From Polyangiaceae bacterium (lineage in GTDB: Bacteria > Myxococcota_A > Polyangia > Polyangiales > Polyangiaceae), in NCBI GenBank assembly GCA_016715885.1, contig JADJXL010000015.1:930001-994000 (forward strand): 64,000 nt of DNA, in the 5' to 3' direction. Below, piece after piece: positions 44,201 through 53,145 of this stretch. The translations under genes were made by a program, and so were the position numbers. The notes beneath the pieces were generated by a model. It searched no databases, was not told the DNA's origin, and worked only from the letters and a program-made list of their open reading frames with translations. Each line of letters opens with the position of its first letter. The stretch's first letter is position 1.

Positions 44201-46048
44201 GCCGGCAATGAAGAAGCCACCGCGGCCACGATCGACGCCGATGGTTGGCTTCACACGGGCGACCTCGGAAAATTCGACAAGCGCGGGCAACTCGTCATCG
44301 TCGGTCGCAAAAAAGACGTCATTGTTACGACCAGCGGCGAAAACGTGTATCCGGACGACGTCGAGAATATGCTTGGAGGCACGCCGCATGTCCGCGAATT
44401 GGCGATCGTGGGCATCGACGATGGACAAGGCGGCGAGCGAGTTGCCTGTCTCGCCGTACCCGAGCGCGATGAATCGGAAGGGTCGGACGACACGGACAAG
44501 AAGCCGTCGCCATCGCGCGCCGAGCGTCACGAGCGGGCAATGAAAGCATTGCGTGATGCATTTCAATCTTTGCCGAAAGCCGCGCAACCGTCGGTCGTGC
44601 ACCTGTGGGATCACGACTTGCCGCGCACGGCGACGCGCAAGGTCAAGCGAAACGAAGTCAAAACCGTTCTCGCGCGATTGGCGAATGCATCGGCGACCCC
44701 GGCGGCGTCCGGTGCGACAGGCAGCGGTAATGCGTCCGTACGTCATGCGATTGCGACGATTGCGAACAAGAAGGCCGCCGAGCTATCTCCGACGATGAAT
44801 TTGCGCGCGGACCTGCGTTTCGATTCGCTCATGGCAATGGAGCTCGCCGCGGCGCTCGAAGCGCAGGTAGGCCGAGCGCTCGACACGGACAAACTCGGTC
44901 GATGCGATACCGTGGCGGACGTCGAGGCGCTCGTCGTGGAGCTCGGCGGGCAAGCAGCGCACGAGATCCAGGGGGCGGAGCCGGCCGAAAACGAGGAGGA
45001 ATCGATCAAGATTCCGAAGCCCATCGCAGACCTCGTCAAGGGCTTCATGGGCAAGGCGCAAGAGGGATTTTATGACCGCGTCATGCGGCCGAAGGTGACG
45101 GGCAGGGCCTTCATTCCGCACAATCGTAATACAATTGTCGCGTCGAACCACGCAAGCCACCTCGACATGGGGTTTGTCAAGTATGCCCTGGGCCCGTACG
45201 GCTCGGATCTCGTCTCTCTTGCTGCGCAGGATTATTTCTTCGAATCTGGCAAGTGGCGTCGAGCATATTTCGAGAATTTGACGAATCTTGCGCCGTTCGA
45301 TCGCAAAGGAGGACTGCGCCAGGCTCTCCGTCAAGCAGGAGACTTGCTCGATCGCGGATCGACGATTCTCATTTTCCCCGAGGGAACTCGCAGCACCGAT
45401 GGGCAAATCCACGAATTCGGTGCAGCCATTGGGCATTTGGCGCTGCATCACGAGGTCGACATATTGCCGATTTGGCTGGGCGGCACGTACGAAGCATTGC
45501 CGAAGGGGAATGCCGTATTGAAAAGGCGCGACATCGTGGCGCGAATTGGTCCGCCGCTCGAAGTTGGCGAATTGCGGCGTCTGACGGCGGGCATGAAAAC
45601 AGCGGTTGCGTCGCGCAAAGTCGCAGAGCTCGCGAGGCAAGCGGTCGTTTTGCTGAAGGAGGGCAAAGTTCTCGACATTCGCAATTTGAATCAGATCGAG
45701 GATGCGTTGCCCAAGCAGGAACACCCGCTCGTGGTGCTTTTCCGGGAGCTCGAAACCAAGTTCGTCCCAGGTCGCGTAACTTCGCCGGTGACGTATTACT
45801 TCACGCTTGGGAACGAAAACGAGGCGAAGTGGACGCTTCGCGTAGAATCCGCGAAATGCGAAGCGCGCATGGGCAAACCCGAGGGTGCGGGCCAGGCCGA
45901 TTGCGTCCTGAAGACCTCGCCCGATATCTTCATGAAAATCGTTCGCGAGGCGTACACACCGAGTCCAATGGAGTTCATGTCGGGACAAGTCAAGTCGAAC
46001 GACATCTCTCTGCTACAAACCTTCCAAAAGGTATTTGATCTGGCATGA
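41297..46048 (+). CDS. elbD: ElbD-like multifunctional ether-lipid biosynthesis enzyme
   Basis: The product is 1583 residues. Domains in order: NAD(P)-binding acyl reductase (VVVGGTGFLGKVW near 28; YTYTK near 300); AMP-binding acyl-activating domain (YTSGTTGDPKGVM near 732, GYGLTEAAPVL, GWLHTGDLG); carrier domain with the phosphopantetheine site LRFDSLMAMEL (Ser near 1177); PlsC-type acyltransferase (NHASHLD near 1283, FPEGTRS); C-terminal SCP2-like sterol-carrier domain. This architecture matches ElbD, described for ether-lipid biosynthesis in Myxococcus xanthus, needed for normal fruiting and sporulation. It would activate a fatty acid, reduce it to an alkyl product and load it on a glycerol backbone; the exact order is inference. 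ATG at 41297 is used. The next gene overlaps by four bases. Confidence 0.8.
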   Translation: MSETDTNGEANVTPLLPSRILAGKRLVVVGGTGFLGKVWVSMLLHRFPNIGHLYLLVRPKAGQTAEERFWAQIASSPCFDPVREAHPGAEFEKWIAEKITACAGDIVMPECGLDKDLLARIDGTIDAVVNVAGVVDFNPPLDEALEVNAFGVTNLVSLAKRLGAPVMHTSTCYVAGYREGLIEEVDPREVPFPRAQGETWFGAGIEKRTLDRSHWDPQREIDECLDLIKQARHRGGDAFRQSAFLDEAKANLQARQEPCRGKALEDELAKVKRRFIERQLIEAGTERAHFWGWTNIYTYTKSIGEQVLAASGVPFTIVRPAVIESSSMYPVPGWNEGVNTSAPFIYMAISGQVQLPGDPRVHLDIIPCDMVTSGMIASLCELLEGKAAPVYQYGTTDTNACKMNRYYELISLYKRQLVRDGKKSALLDHVKAHFDTIGLTKKQYQSRGAHAIANAMRTASGVLGKVAAGPVRPLLKPVSEALESAARNEDKLGDVIDLFLPFTAEADWVFSCANTRAAIARMPPEEREKFFWEPEKLDWRKWMWEIHIPGLEKWVFPLIDEKQRKELKALRKYDTLIDIIDEAAERHDHAVALQLLTDEGLTRTTYRELRDGMLETAARLAAIGVRPGDKVILSGDNQPAWPVAYFGILRAGAIAVPIDPALEARQIGNIVRSSGAKVALWDATVEAKGGRGARALHPELTVYDLATFADPDAPASLTAPDLQINGSDIASIIYTSGTTGDPKGVMLSHDNFTALVAALGPIFPLAQHDRALSVLPLHHTFEFTCGMLLPLSRGTRIIYVGELSGERVSKGLQQGRITAMVGVPALWQLLERRIVARVKEQGPAAAAVFDWGLELNRMLGDKAGMNLGRMFFGSVHDALGGNVRYLISGGAALPKDTANVFRGLGLPLSEGYGLTEAAPVLTVAKASPKLRPGTVGKPIPNVEIKIANPDANGVGEIHARGPNVMLGYAGNEEATAATIDADGWLHTGDLGKFDKRGQLVIVGRKKDVIVTTSGENVYPDDVENMLGGTPHVRELAIVGIDDGQGGERVACLAVPERDESEGSDDTDKKPSPSRAERHERAMKALRDAFQSLPKAAQPSVVHLWDHDLPRTATRKVKRNEVKTVLARLANASATPAASGATGSGNASVRHAIATIANKKAAELSPTMNLRADLRFDSLMAMELAAALEAQVGRALDTDKLGRCDTVADVEALVVELGGQAAHEIQGAEPAENEEESIKIPKPIADLVKGFMGKAQEGFYDRVMRPKVTGRAFIPHNRNTIVASNHASHLDMGFVKYALGPYGSDLVSLAAQDYFFESGKWRRAYFENLTNLAPFDRKGGLRQALRQAGDLLDRGSTILIFPEGTRSTDGQIHEFGAAIGHLALHHEVDILPIWLGGTYEALPKGNAVLKRRDIVARIGPPLEVGELRRLTAGMKTAVASRKVAELARQAVVLLKEGKVLDIRNLNQIEDALPKQEHPLVVLFRELETKFVPGRVTSPVTYYFTLGNENEAKWTLRVESAKCEARMGKPEGAGQADCVLKTSPDIFMKIVREAYTPSPMEFMSGQVKSNDISLLQTFQKVFDLA

Positions 46049-47040
46049 GCCGCTACCTCGTCACCGGTGCCACGGGTTTTCTGGGTCGTCACCTGATCGA
46101 CGTTTTGCTCGCGAGTGGCCATGACGTCGTTGCGCTCTGCCGCAAGCAGCCTACGGACTTACCGAAGGCCGTTTCCGTCGAGCTGGGGGACGTTTTATCA
46201 GCCGATGCCGTGCGTAAAGCGGTGATTGGTTGTGAAGGCGTTTTTCATTGCGCCGGACGAGTTTCCCGAAAACCCGAAGATGCCGATGCGCTTTTTCGAG
46301 TGCACGTCGATGGCACCAAAGTAGTGCTCGATGCGGCGCGCACAGCAGGCGCAAAGCGATTCGTTTTGGCAAGCACGAGCGGCACGGTTGCCGTCAGTAC
46401 GGAACCGAAAATCATCGACGAGATGGCGCCGGTGCCCCAGGGCATTCTCGTACGCTGGCCGTATTATCGGTCGAAGCTGTATGCCGAACGCGCTGCGCTC
46501 GAGCAAAATGGCAAAGGCATCGAAGTCGTTTCGATCAATCCATCGCTGCTTCTTGGACCAGGTGACGTCATGGGCTCGTCCACGGGCGATGTCGTCAAAT
46601 TCATCGAGCAGCGCGTGCCAATGGTTCCTGCGGGCGGTTTGTCCTTCGTCGATGCGCGTGATGCCGCGATCACGATGGCGGCCGCGATGACCAAGGGACG
46701 TCCCGGCGAGCGTTATTTGCTTGGCGCGAAAAACCTGACGTTCGATGTTTTCTTTGGAATGCTCGCTCGAGTCTCCGGTGTCGATGCTCCCACGATGAAA
46801 GCGCCCAAGAGTTTGCTGCTCGCGCAGGCAGGTGCGGAAATCATGGATCGGGTTGCTCGGAAGCTGAAAACGGAAAGCCCGCTCGACCGAGTGAGCGCCG
46901 AAATGGCGCAACATTATTGGTACCTCGATGCGAGCAAAGCCGTGCGAGAGATCGATTTCTCGCCGCGCGACGCGATTGAAACGTTGAGCGACACCGTGGC
47001 AGACCTCCGAGCGCGAGGGGTCGTGTGGCCGACGCCGTAA
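46045..47040 (+). CDS. NAD-dependent epimerase/dehydratase-family SDR, coupled to elbD
   Basis: The product is 331 residues. It has the extended-SDR nucleotide motif LVTGATGFLGRHL, the NAD-side motif LASTSGTVA and the active-site YYRSK (YxxxK). The substrate pocket region (NPSLLLGPGD) follows, and the C-terminus is the helical part of 3-beta-HSD/epimerase-like enzymes. Its ATG overlaps the stop of the ElbD-like gene, so it is cotranslated with it and probably acts on the same lipid intermediates, for example as a ketone or alcohol reductase. The substrate is inference from context. Confidence 0.8.
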   Translation: MSRYLVTGATGFLGRHLIDVLLASGHDVVALCRKQPTDLPKAVSVELGDVLSADAVRKAVIGCEGVFHCAGRVSRKPEDADALFRVHVDGTKVVLDAARTAGAKRFVLASTSGTVAVSTEPKIIDEMAPVPQGILVRWPYYRSKLYAERAALEQNGKGIEVVSINPSLLLGPGDVMGSSTGDVVKFIEQRVPMVPAGGLSFVDARDAAITMAAAMTKGRPGERYLLGAKNLTFDVFFGMLARVSGVDAPTMKAPKSLLLAQAGAEIMDRVARKLKTESPLDRVSAEMAQHYWYLDASKAVREIDFSPRDAIETLSDTVADLRARGVVWPTP

Positions 47041-47107
47041 ACGCTCGGTCGTTTTGCCGCTGGCGAGATGCCGCTCGGGCTGTTACGTTTGTCCTGCCTC
47101 TCGAGCC

Positions 47108-47944
47108 ATGAGCCAAAAGCAGCTTCTCGATGACAAGGGCCGACCGCTGGATTGCATTTCGCTTTCCAGCATGTCGATCGATTGCATCGTCGGCGTGTAC
47201 CGGCACGAGCGCGAGGAACCTCAACCGCTGCTCATCGAGCTGTTCCTGTACCTGGATACGCGACCGGCGACGGCGGACGCAGGCATCGAAGGTACCGTGG
47301 ATTATGCGCGCATCGCCGGCGAGGTGTACTTTCTTTTGCAAAGCTGCCGCTTCCGGATGCTCGAGCATGCCGCCAATGCGCTTGCGCGATACCTGCTCGC
47401 GCCGCCCACACGGGATACGCATCGCGCGCAAGTACAAGCAGTCACGGTGCGTCTAGAAAAACCACGCGCATTGCCAGGACAAGCCATCCCGGCGCTCGAA
47501 GTGACGCGCCGGGCATCCGAGATGCATTATCGCGTAGAGGAAAAACCGTTTGGCTGGGTGGATGTGATTCACGAGGGGCCAATCGTTCGCGTCCCAGGAA
47601 TGGATGCGGATCGACCCAATTTGAGCATTTGTCGCATTCGGCTGAAGTCTGGGGCAAGCATTCCGACGCACGTGCATCGAATCGTGTCGGAGCACGAAAT
47701 GATATTGGGTGGAGGTTTGTTGCTCCAAGGGCGGCCCGTTCCGCGAGGAACCGCCTTTCATTGGCCGCATGAATTTCCGCGCCGCTACGACAATCCGACG
47801 GACACCGTCCAAACGCTCCTGCGAGTGAATTCCCCGGCGCCGCTTCCGACCGATACGGCGGAGGTGTCCGAGCCTGCCGAGGGGCTTGTGACGATTGCGG
47901 GTCGGTCGTATTACCCTGAAGCGGATCGCGGCGAAAAGGCTTGA
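47108..47944 (+). CDS. FolB (dihydroneopterin aldolase)-cupin fusion protein
   Basis: The product is 278 residues. The first 125 residues have the FolB/FolX tunnelling fold pattern: DCIVGVYRHEREEPQPLLIE at the start, TVDYARIAGEV, LEHAANALA, and a conserved Lys in VRLEKPRALPGQ. FolB splits 7,8-dihydroneopterin in folate synthesis. The second half is a cupin: RLKSGASIPTHVHRIVSEHEMIL, then RGTAFHWPHEFPRRYDN, holding His/Glu metal-ligand candidates. I do not know this fusion as a characterised protein. The cupin may add a second pterin-related reaction or sense a ligand. ATG at 47108 is chosen because it starts the fold; no other folate genes are next to it. Confidence 0.75.
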   Translation: MSQKQLLDDKGRPLDCISLSSMSIDCIVGVYRHEREEPQPLLIELFLYLDTRPATADAGIEGTVDYARIAGEVYFLLQSCRFRMLEHAANALARYLLAPPTRDTHRAQVQAVTVRLEKPRALPGQAIPALEVTRRASEMHYRVEEKPFGWVDVIHEGPIVRVPGMDADRPNLSICRIRLKSGASIPTHVHRIVSEHEMILGGGLLLQGRPVPRGTAFHWPHEFPRRYDNPTDTVQTLLRVNSPAPLPTDTAEVSEPAEGLVTIAGRSYYPEADRGEKA

Positions 47945-47999
47945 TAGGGAAAGACGAACCTAGCAGAAATGTCCGCCCGCTTGTGATAACCTAGCCCTC

Positions 48000-48848
48000 G
48001 TGCCTCTGCCTGTCTTCGAAGTTGCTTGTGTCGTCGTCGTGCTACTCACGCTGGCCTTCATGGCACGTCATCGGCCAATGCCCGATTTGCTCACGGATTA
48101 TGGCGCATTGGCGGTTGCCGGATGGATGGGTGAAGAAACCTGCGTCGTTATATACGACTTTTATCATTATGCGACCCATTGGCATTTGCGGCTTGATCGC
48201 GTGCCGATACTCGTGCCGCTCATCTGGCCGCTCGTCATTTTATCGGCGCGCGATGTCGCAGCATCGGTTTGGCCTTCCATTACGCGGCTGCGACCGCTCG
48301 TCGTATTCGCCATCGTTGCATTCGACGCGTCGCTCGTGGAAGTCATTGCCGTGCGTGCAGGATTCTGGTCATGGGCCGAGCAAGGGCATCTTGGGGTGCC
48401 GATCATTGGAATCCTCGGCTGGGGTTATTTTGCAATCGGGGCAGATCTTGCACTTTCGGGCCGGTTCACGTTCGGAGAAAAAGCGCGTCTCGAGCGCGCC
48501 ATTGCCACGATTATCGCAGCGCCGCTCATGGCGCACGCAATCATTCAATTGACCTGGTGGGGCTTTTTTCGATGGGCGCAGAGAAAGCCTCTCGGCGATG
48601 CGTCTCTGTGGGGGCTCGTCGTCATAGGTGCCGGCGTCCTCGCCCTGGTCATTCTCGCAAAACGCCGCGGCGGGGCCATTCCCATGTCCGTGGCGTTGCC
48701 GCGCATGGTTGCAGCGAGTCTCTTTTTTGCACTGCTCGTTTCGACGGCTCCCACGGATGTTCCACTATGGATTCATACCGCGGTCGTGGCGATACCGTAC
48801 TTTGCGGCAACCGATATCTCGACGAGAAAGCCGGCCCTTGCGAATTGA
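48000..48848 (+). CDS. Polytopic membrane protein, possibly CruF-like
   Basis: The product is 282 residues with about seven hydrophobic segments (residues 5-25, 60-80, 95-115, 130-150, 165-185, 205-225, 230-250) and charged loops such as GWMGEETCVVIYDFYHYA. It shows a vague resemblance to carotenoid hydratase/CruF-type membrane proteins, which often sit near UbiA-type prenyltransferases; the adjacent gene is a UbiA homologue. This is weak evidence. The start is GTG at 48000. Its stop and that of the UbiA gene are one base apart and convergent, so they are not in one operon. Confidence 0.65.
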   Translation: MPLPVFEVACVVVVLLTLAFMARHRPMPDLLTDYGALAVAGWMGEETCVVIYDFYHYATHWHLRLDRVPILVPLIWPLVILSARDVAASVWPSITRLRPLVVFAIVAFDASLVEVIAVRAGFWSWAEQGHLGVPIIGILGWGYFAIGADLALSGRFTFGEKARLERAIATIIAAPLMAHAIIQLTWWGFFRWAQRKPLGDASLWGLVVIGAGVLALVILAKRRGGAIPMSVALPRMVAASLFFALLVSTAPTDVPLWIHTAVVAIPYFAATDISTRKPALAN

Positions 48849-48849
48849 T

Positions 48850-49797
48850 TCACAAATAAATATTCGCCGGCATTCCTGCCCAGAGCCATATGGCGGTACC
48901 CACGAGGTAAAGGACGAGCTGTGCCGTGCCAAGGTGCGTGAGCACGATGCAATCGTGTGAAGTCAATCCGCGCCGATAACGCGGGCGATAAAATATAAAT
49001 TGTGTGAATGGTGCAACGAGCATCAGTCCTTCGCGGACGCCCAGCGCTCCCGAGCCAATGCCGATAACGAGCATCGTCGCGGATCCCCATAACAAAAAAT
49101 CGATGATTTGGCGGGCTCGTTCGGGACCGTGAACGACCGGATAGGTTGGTATTCCCTCCTGCTTGTCCCCTTCGAGATCACGCAAATCGTAAAGAATTTC
49201 GTACGTCAATTCGAATGGCACGAAAAAGAGCGCAAGAAAAACAATCCCGCTCCAAGGCATGATTCGAGCATCGGCGTTCGTCACGAGCGGATAAACAAAG
49301 CACGTCAAGACGAACAGCACCGACGAACCGAAGTTTTTGAGAAAGTAAATTCCCTTGAAACGAGACAAACCCTTCGGCGTTGGTACGATGTTGTAATTGT
49401 AACCCAACCCGATGAGCTGCACGGCAATTCGATAAGGCGTGAGCGCCGGCCAAACGAGGTGCGTTGCAATGAACGAGCCGCCCATGAGCAGGGCAGCGCT
49501 CATCGTGAGCAAACGCTTTTGCCGGGCGACTCGTTCGGTGCCACGAATTCCGTTCTTCAAGTCTTCGTCGATATCAGTAATGCGGTTCATCAGGTTGATG
49601 AGGAACCAGTCGAGGCCCACCACGAGCGCAAGGAGCGGCAGATAGCGGCCCGTCATGAGCCATCCGAAGACGACGCATGCGGTCATCGCCACGAGCATGA
49701 TGTGGTATCGCGCAATGGCGAGCGCATCCGCGAATGCGGAGAAGGTCGGCGATGCCGGTGGCTGAATCGTTTGAGTCACTTCTTTCCTATCTGCCAT
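48850..49797 (-). CDS. UbiA-family prenyltransferase
   Basis: The product is 315 residues with about eight membrane segments. It has the two Asp-rich prenyl-diphosphate motifs: NRITDIDED (residues 71-79) and YDLRDLEGDKQEG (about 197-209), which bind the Mg2+-diphosphate of the prenyl donor. UbiA enzymes attach prenyl chains to aromatic rings, haem or carotenoids; the acceptor is unknown. The ATG at 49797 overlaps the end of the prolyl oligopeptidase gene by 22 bases. The longer in-frame extension would lie inside that gene and is not used. An O-methyltransferase gene is two genes upstream on the same strand. Confidence 0.85.
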   Translation of the reverse strand: MADRKEVTQTIQPPASPTFSAFADALAIARYHIMLVAMTACVVFGWLMTGRYLPLLALVVGLDWFLINLMNRITDIDEDLKNGIRGTERVARQKRLLTMSAALLMGGSFIATHLVWPALTPYRIAVQLIGLGYNYNIVPTPKGLSRFKGIYFLKNFGSSVLFVLTCFVYPLVTNADARIMPWSGIVFLALFFVPFELTYEILYDLRDLEGDKQEGIPTYPVVHGPERARQIIDFLLWGSATMLVIGIGSGALGVREGLMLVAPFTQFIFYRPRYRRGLTSHDCIVLTHLGTAQLVLYLVGTAIWLWAGMPANIYL

Positions 49798-51992
49798 TCC
49801 AAGAATGCATACGTGTCGGCAAGCTCTTCGGCGCGCTGTTTTTTCGTGGTGCCTATGCCATGGCCGCTGCCGAAATCGACCCGCAAGAGCACCGGTTTGT
49901 CGCTCGACGTGGATGCTTGCAATCGTGCCGCCATTTTTGCCATTTGCCAAGGAGAAACACGCGGGTCCGTAATTCCCGTCGTGAGCAATACGGCAGGATA
50001 CGCTTTGCCTTTCACGACGGCATGGTATGCGTCGATGTTCCAGAGCATATCAAAACCTTCTTTCGTCGCGACCGTGCCGAATTCGCTCGTATTGAATGGC
50101 CCGATGGGGATTTGCTCGAAACGTAGCGCATTGACCATACCCACGCGCATGACGGCAGCGCCGAACAAATCCGGACGACGCACCACGGCACCACCAATCA
50201 AAATGCCCCCCGCGCTCGTGCCTTGACCCGCCAAATGAGCTGGCGAGGTGTATTTTTCCTGCACGAGGTATTCGGCACAAGCAATGAAATCGAGGACCGT
50301 ATTGATTTTCGTAGCGAGCTTTCCGCCACGATGCCAATCCTCGCCGTATTCCCCACCTCCACGAGCATGACAGACGGCCATGATGTGACCTCTTTCGAGC
50401 CACGCGAAGTCCGTGGGTTCGAAATAGGGGCCATATACGTTACCGTACGAAGCATACCCATTCAAGTACGTGGGGTTTGTCCCGTCCCGTGACAAATCCC
50501 TTCGATGAATGATCGATAGCGGCACCGTCGTTCCGTCGGCGCTTTTCGCCTTTACCTCCGTCGCCACGATGCTTTCGAAAACCACCGGCGACGGAGGAAT
50601 GATGTTCGTCGGGTCGGCTTTTTTCTTTGCAGGATCAAAAGCCACGAGTTTGGGGGAAGCCGTCCACGCTTCGATGCGCACGAGCGCACCGGGGATATTT
50701 TCGTTCGTCGACAATCCAGCCACGGTTCCCGCAAGACCTGTTTCGACAGGTTCGGGTTTGTTCGTGTCGAATGGTACGCGATAAAGTTTTCCAATACCCG
50801 CCTCGAGCTTCCTTACGTATAGCGCTTCCTTGGCCAGCCCCGTGCCTTTGATGATGGCTTCGCTTTCGGCAATGATCGTTTCGGCTTTCGCCAAATCAGG
50901 CTTGCCCAGATCGATGCGGAGTAGCTTCGAGCGTGGAGCATTTTTATGGGTGATGAGATAGAGGTGATTGCCCTTCGCATCGAAATCCGTAACTTCATCG
51001 CGAGGATCGAAGACTTTTTTCCAGGGTGTTTTCGCCCCAGCGAGCGATTTCTTTGGCGCCACGTAAAGCGTCATGTCCGGCTGCACCCCGTGGTAGAGCG
51101 TGGCGAACGCATAAGGGCTGCCTTCGTAAACACCTACATTGGGAAACGCTTCGTCACCGACATCGATACCCGCAACGACGCCGTGACCGAAAAGCGCCAC
51201 GTCTTTTTCGGGATCGGTCCCGAGCACGTGATGATACACGCGCGCTTTCGTGAATCTTTCGGTCGCTGGCGCATCCGCCGGGAGTTTCCGATCGCGCTTG
51301 TAAAAGAACGACTTTTCGTCGAGCCACGATGGGCCTGCGTAGCGAGCACGATCGATGACGTCCGGTAAAACCTTGCCCGTTTTTGTTTCAATGACGTGCA
51401 AGACGGCCATTTCCGAGCCGCTCTGGGAAATCCCGAATGCAACGAGCGAGCCGCTTGGCGACGGAACCCAATAATCAATCGCCACGGTCTTGCCATCCGT
51501 GACGAATTTCGTCGGATCGATGAGCATCCGCTTGGGCGCATCGAGGTTCGTTCGCACATAAACCGCGTAGATGTCCTGCCCCGGTTCGGCTTCGAGCGAG
51601 AAAACCATGCCGCCGCGTCGCACGACCCCGCGAACTCGAGCTGCAGCATTGTCGAGCGCCGTGATTCGATCGAACCAAGCATTGCGCGTTCCAAGCTCGT
51701 CGATGGCACTGCGTGCAAAGTCGGCCTGCCCCTTCATCCAGGTGGTATATTCATCGGAATCGGTTTCCATCCACCGATAGGGATCGAAAACCTCCTTGCC
51801 GAAATACACGTCTCGAACATCGCGCACGGGGGCCACTGGTGGCCCTTTCTTGACCGGTACGGCCACCATGTCCGACGTGATCGGGGCGCGCTCCGCCGGG
51901 CGAGGCGCCGGCGCCGATACCAGTGCTGGCGCTGGCGAGCTACATCCGGCAACGAGAATGGCAGCGAACAGAAGTCGAGCTTGGCGACGCAT
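49776..51992 (-). CDS. Prolyl oligopeptidase-family lipoprotein
   Basis: The product is 738 residues. It has a lipobox ILVAGC after the hydrophobic start, an N-terminal beta-propeller region (DPYRWMETDSDEYTTW and many short strands) and a C-terminal alpha/beta-hydrolase domain. The catalytic residues are visible: S593 in GTSAGGIL, D676 in GITDPRV and H711 in GSGHGIG. The enzyme cleaves peptides after proline, with the propeller restricting access to short substrates. Lipid anchoring puts it in the envelope, unlike the usual cytoplasmic form. ATG at 51992 is chosen because it begins the lipoprotein signal. It is followed by the overlapping UbiA gene. Confidence 0.9.
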   Translation of the reverse strand: MRRQARLLFAAILVAGCSSPAPALVSAPAPRPAERAPITSDMVAVPVKKGPPVAPVRDVRDVYFGKEVFDPYRWMETDSDEYTTWMKGQADFARSAIDELGTRNAWFDRITALDNAAARVRGVVRRGGMVFSLEAEPGQDIYAVYVRTNLDAPKRMLIDPTKFVTDGKTVAIDYWVPSPSGSLVAFGISQSGSEMAVLHVIETKTGKVLPDVIDRARYAGPSWLDEKSFFYKRDRKLPADAPATERFTKARVYHHVLGTDPEKDVALFGHGVVAGIDVGDEAFPNVGVYEGSPYAFATLYHGVQPDMTLYVAPKKSLAGAKTPWKKVFDPRDEVTDFDAKGNHLYLITHKNAPRSKLLRIDLGKPDLAKAETIIAESEAIIKGTGLAKEALYVRKLEAGIGKLYRVPFDTNKPEPVETGLAGTVAGLSTNENIPGALVRIEAWTASPKLVAFDPAKKKADPTNIIPPSPVVFESIVATEVKAKSADGTTVPLSIIHRRDLSRDGTNPTYLNGYASYGNVYGPYFEPTDFAWLERGHIMAVCHARGGGEYGEDWHRGGKLATKINTVLDFIACAEYLVQEKYTSPAHLAGQGTSAGGILIGGAVVRRPDLFGAAVMRVGMVNALRFEQIPIGPFNTSEFGTVATKEGFDMLWNIDAYHAVVKGKAYPAVLLTTGITDPRVSPWQMAKMAARLQASTSSDKPVLLRVDFGSGHGIGTTKKQRAEELADTYAFLEWQIGKK

Positions 51993-52071
51993 GTTCGCGT
52001 TATACGCGCGCTCGCAGCGCTCGTCCATCGATACTTGCGCATTGGGGACGAATGCTGCCGCGGCGCATCGT

Positions 52072-53145
52072 TCACATGCGCGGCACGAACTCGAGAAGGG
52101 AATGGTAGATGCCCAGGTTGTCGTGTGCGGATTGCAGCTCGAAACCAGCGCTTTGGGCAATGGCCAAGATGTCCTCGAATCGGTACATGCGACTATTGCC
52201 ATTGGCGATGGCCGTGAAGTAAGGCGACGTATTGATGAGGCAATAGGCTGCCGCATCGAATCGCTGGCGATCCCAAAAGGTGTCCAAGATCCAAAGACGC
52301 CCACCAGCACCCAAGGCCCGCGCCGCTCGCGTGAGAATGGACTTCACCTGCTCTTCGGAAAAACACACGAGGAATTGGCTCATCCACACGGCATCGAATC
52401 CGCCCGGAAATTCAGCGTTCGGATCGAGCACGTCGGTGGGGCAGGGCGTTGCGCGAGATTCCAAGCCTTTCGAGCGAAGATTCGCCATTGCCATTTCGAT
52501 TTGCCCCGGCAGGTCCACGAGCGAAACCCGAATGTCGGGGGAGTGCGCCAGACACCGCATGGCCCATTTGCCCGTATTGCAACCAATGTCTAGCAAATTG
52601 CGCGGGTCTTGCTCGAAAACAATGCGGCTCGCTGCGGGGAATGCAGCATCTGAATAAAAATGGTCGAACCTGAGCCACGCGGTTTTGACAGGCTCCGGCA
52701 AGTGTGCAAGCGCTTCGTACACCGTGCTCCATTGCCCGAATACGCGCAATCCCGAAGGTTTGCCTTGCTCGAGTGATTCTTCGAGCGCATGCATGCCCAA
52801 AAAACACATTTCATGCACGAAGTCCATGTTGATTGCCGTCATGTCGTCGCGCCGAATGAACGCACCGAGCGGCGTAATGACGAATCGATCCTGCTCGTAC
52901 TTGAACAAATCCGCGGAGAGACCGCATTCGAGCAAGATGGTCGCCGCATATACCGACAAACCTGACTTTTGGGCTGCTTCGGCTGCAGTCATACCCACGG
53001 TGCCGCAATCCTCGACCATGTCCAGCAAGCCAGTCTTCAGCAAGAGGCGCGTGGCTTGAAATACGATGGGTGAAAAGGCAATTTTTTGCGCGTCGAAACG
53101 TGTTTCGAGACCGGCCTTGTCGCTACCAAACCGCTTGTTTTGCAC
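52072..53145 (-). CDS. SAM-dependent O-methyltransferase (PF00891-like)
   Basis: The product is 357 residues. A winged-helix-like dimerisation domain (LLKTGLLDMVEDCG, MTAAEAAQKSGLS) precedes a class I methyltransferase domain with motif I LLDIGCNTGKWAM and an acidic SLVDLPGQIEMA. This layout matches small-molecule O-methyltransferases of natural-product and quinone-type pathways. GTG at 53145 is preferred because GGAG lies 8 bases upstream, while the longer ORF start has no ribosome site. It lies 79 bases upstream of the oligopeptidase gene on the same strand. Substrate unknown. Confidence 0.8.
   Translation of the reverse strand: MQNKRFGSDKAGLETRFDAQKIAFSPIVFQATRLLLKTGLLDMVEDCGTVGMTAAEAAQKSGLSVYAATILLECGLSADLFKYEQDRFVITPLGAFIRRDDMTAINMDFVHEMCFLGMHALEESLEQGKPSGLRVFGQWSTVYEALAHLPEPVKTAWLRFDHFYSDAAFPAASRIVFEQDPRNLLDIGCNTGKWAMRCLAHSPDIRVSLVDLPGQIEMAMANLRSKGLESRATPCPTDVLDPNAEFPGGFDAVWMSQFLVCFSEEQVKSILTRAARALGAGGRLWILDTFWDRQRFDAAAYCLINTSPYFTAIANGNSRMYRFEDILAIAQSAGFELQSAHDNLGIYHSLLEFVPRM

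Noticed and set aside
42359..45988. Long antisense frames (358-424 codons) within the ElbD-like gene
   Set aside because: They are opposite well-defined AMP-binding, carrier and acyltransferase motifs and show shadow composition.
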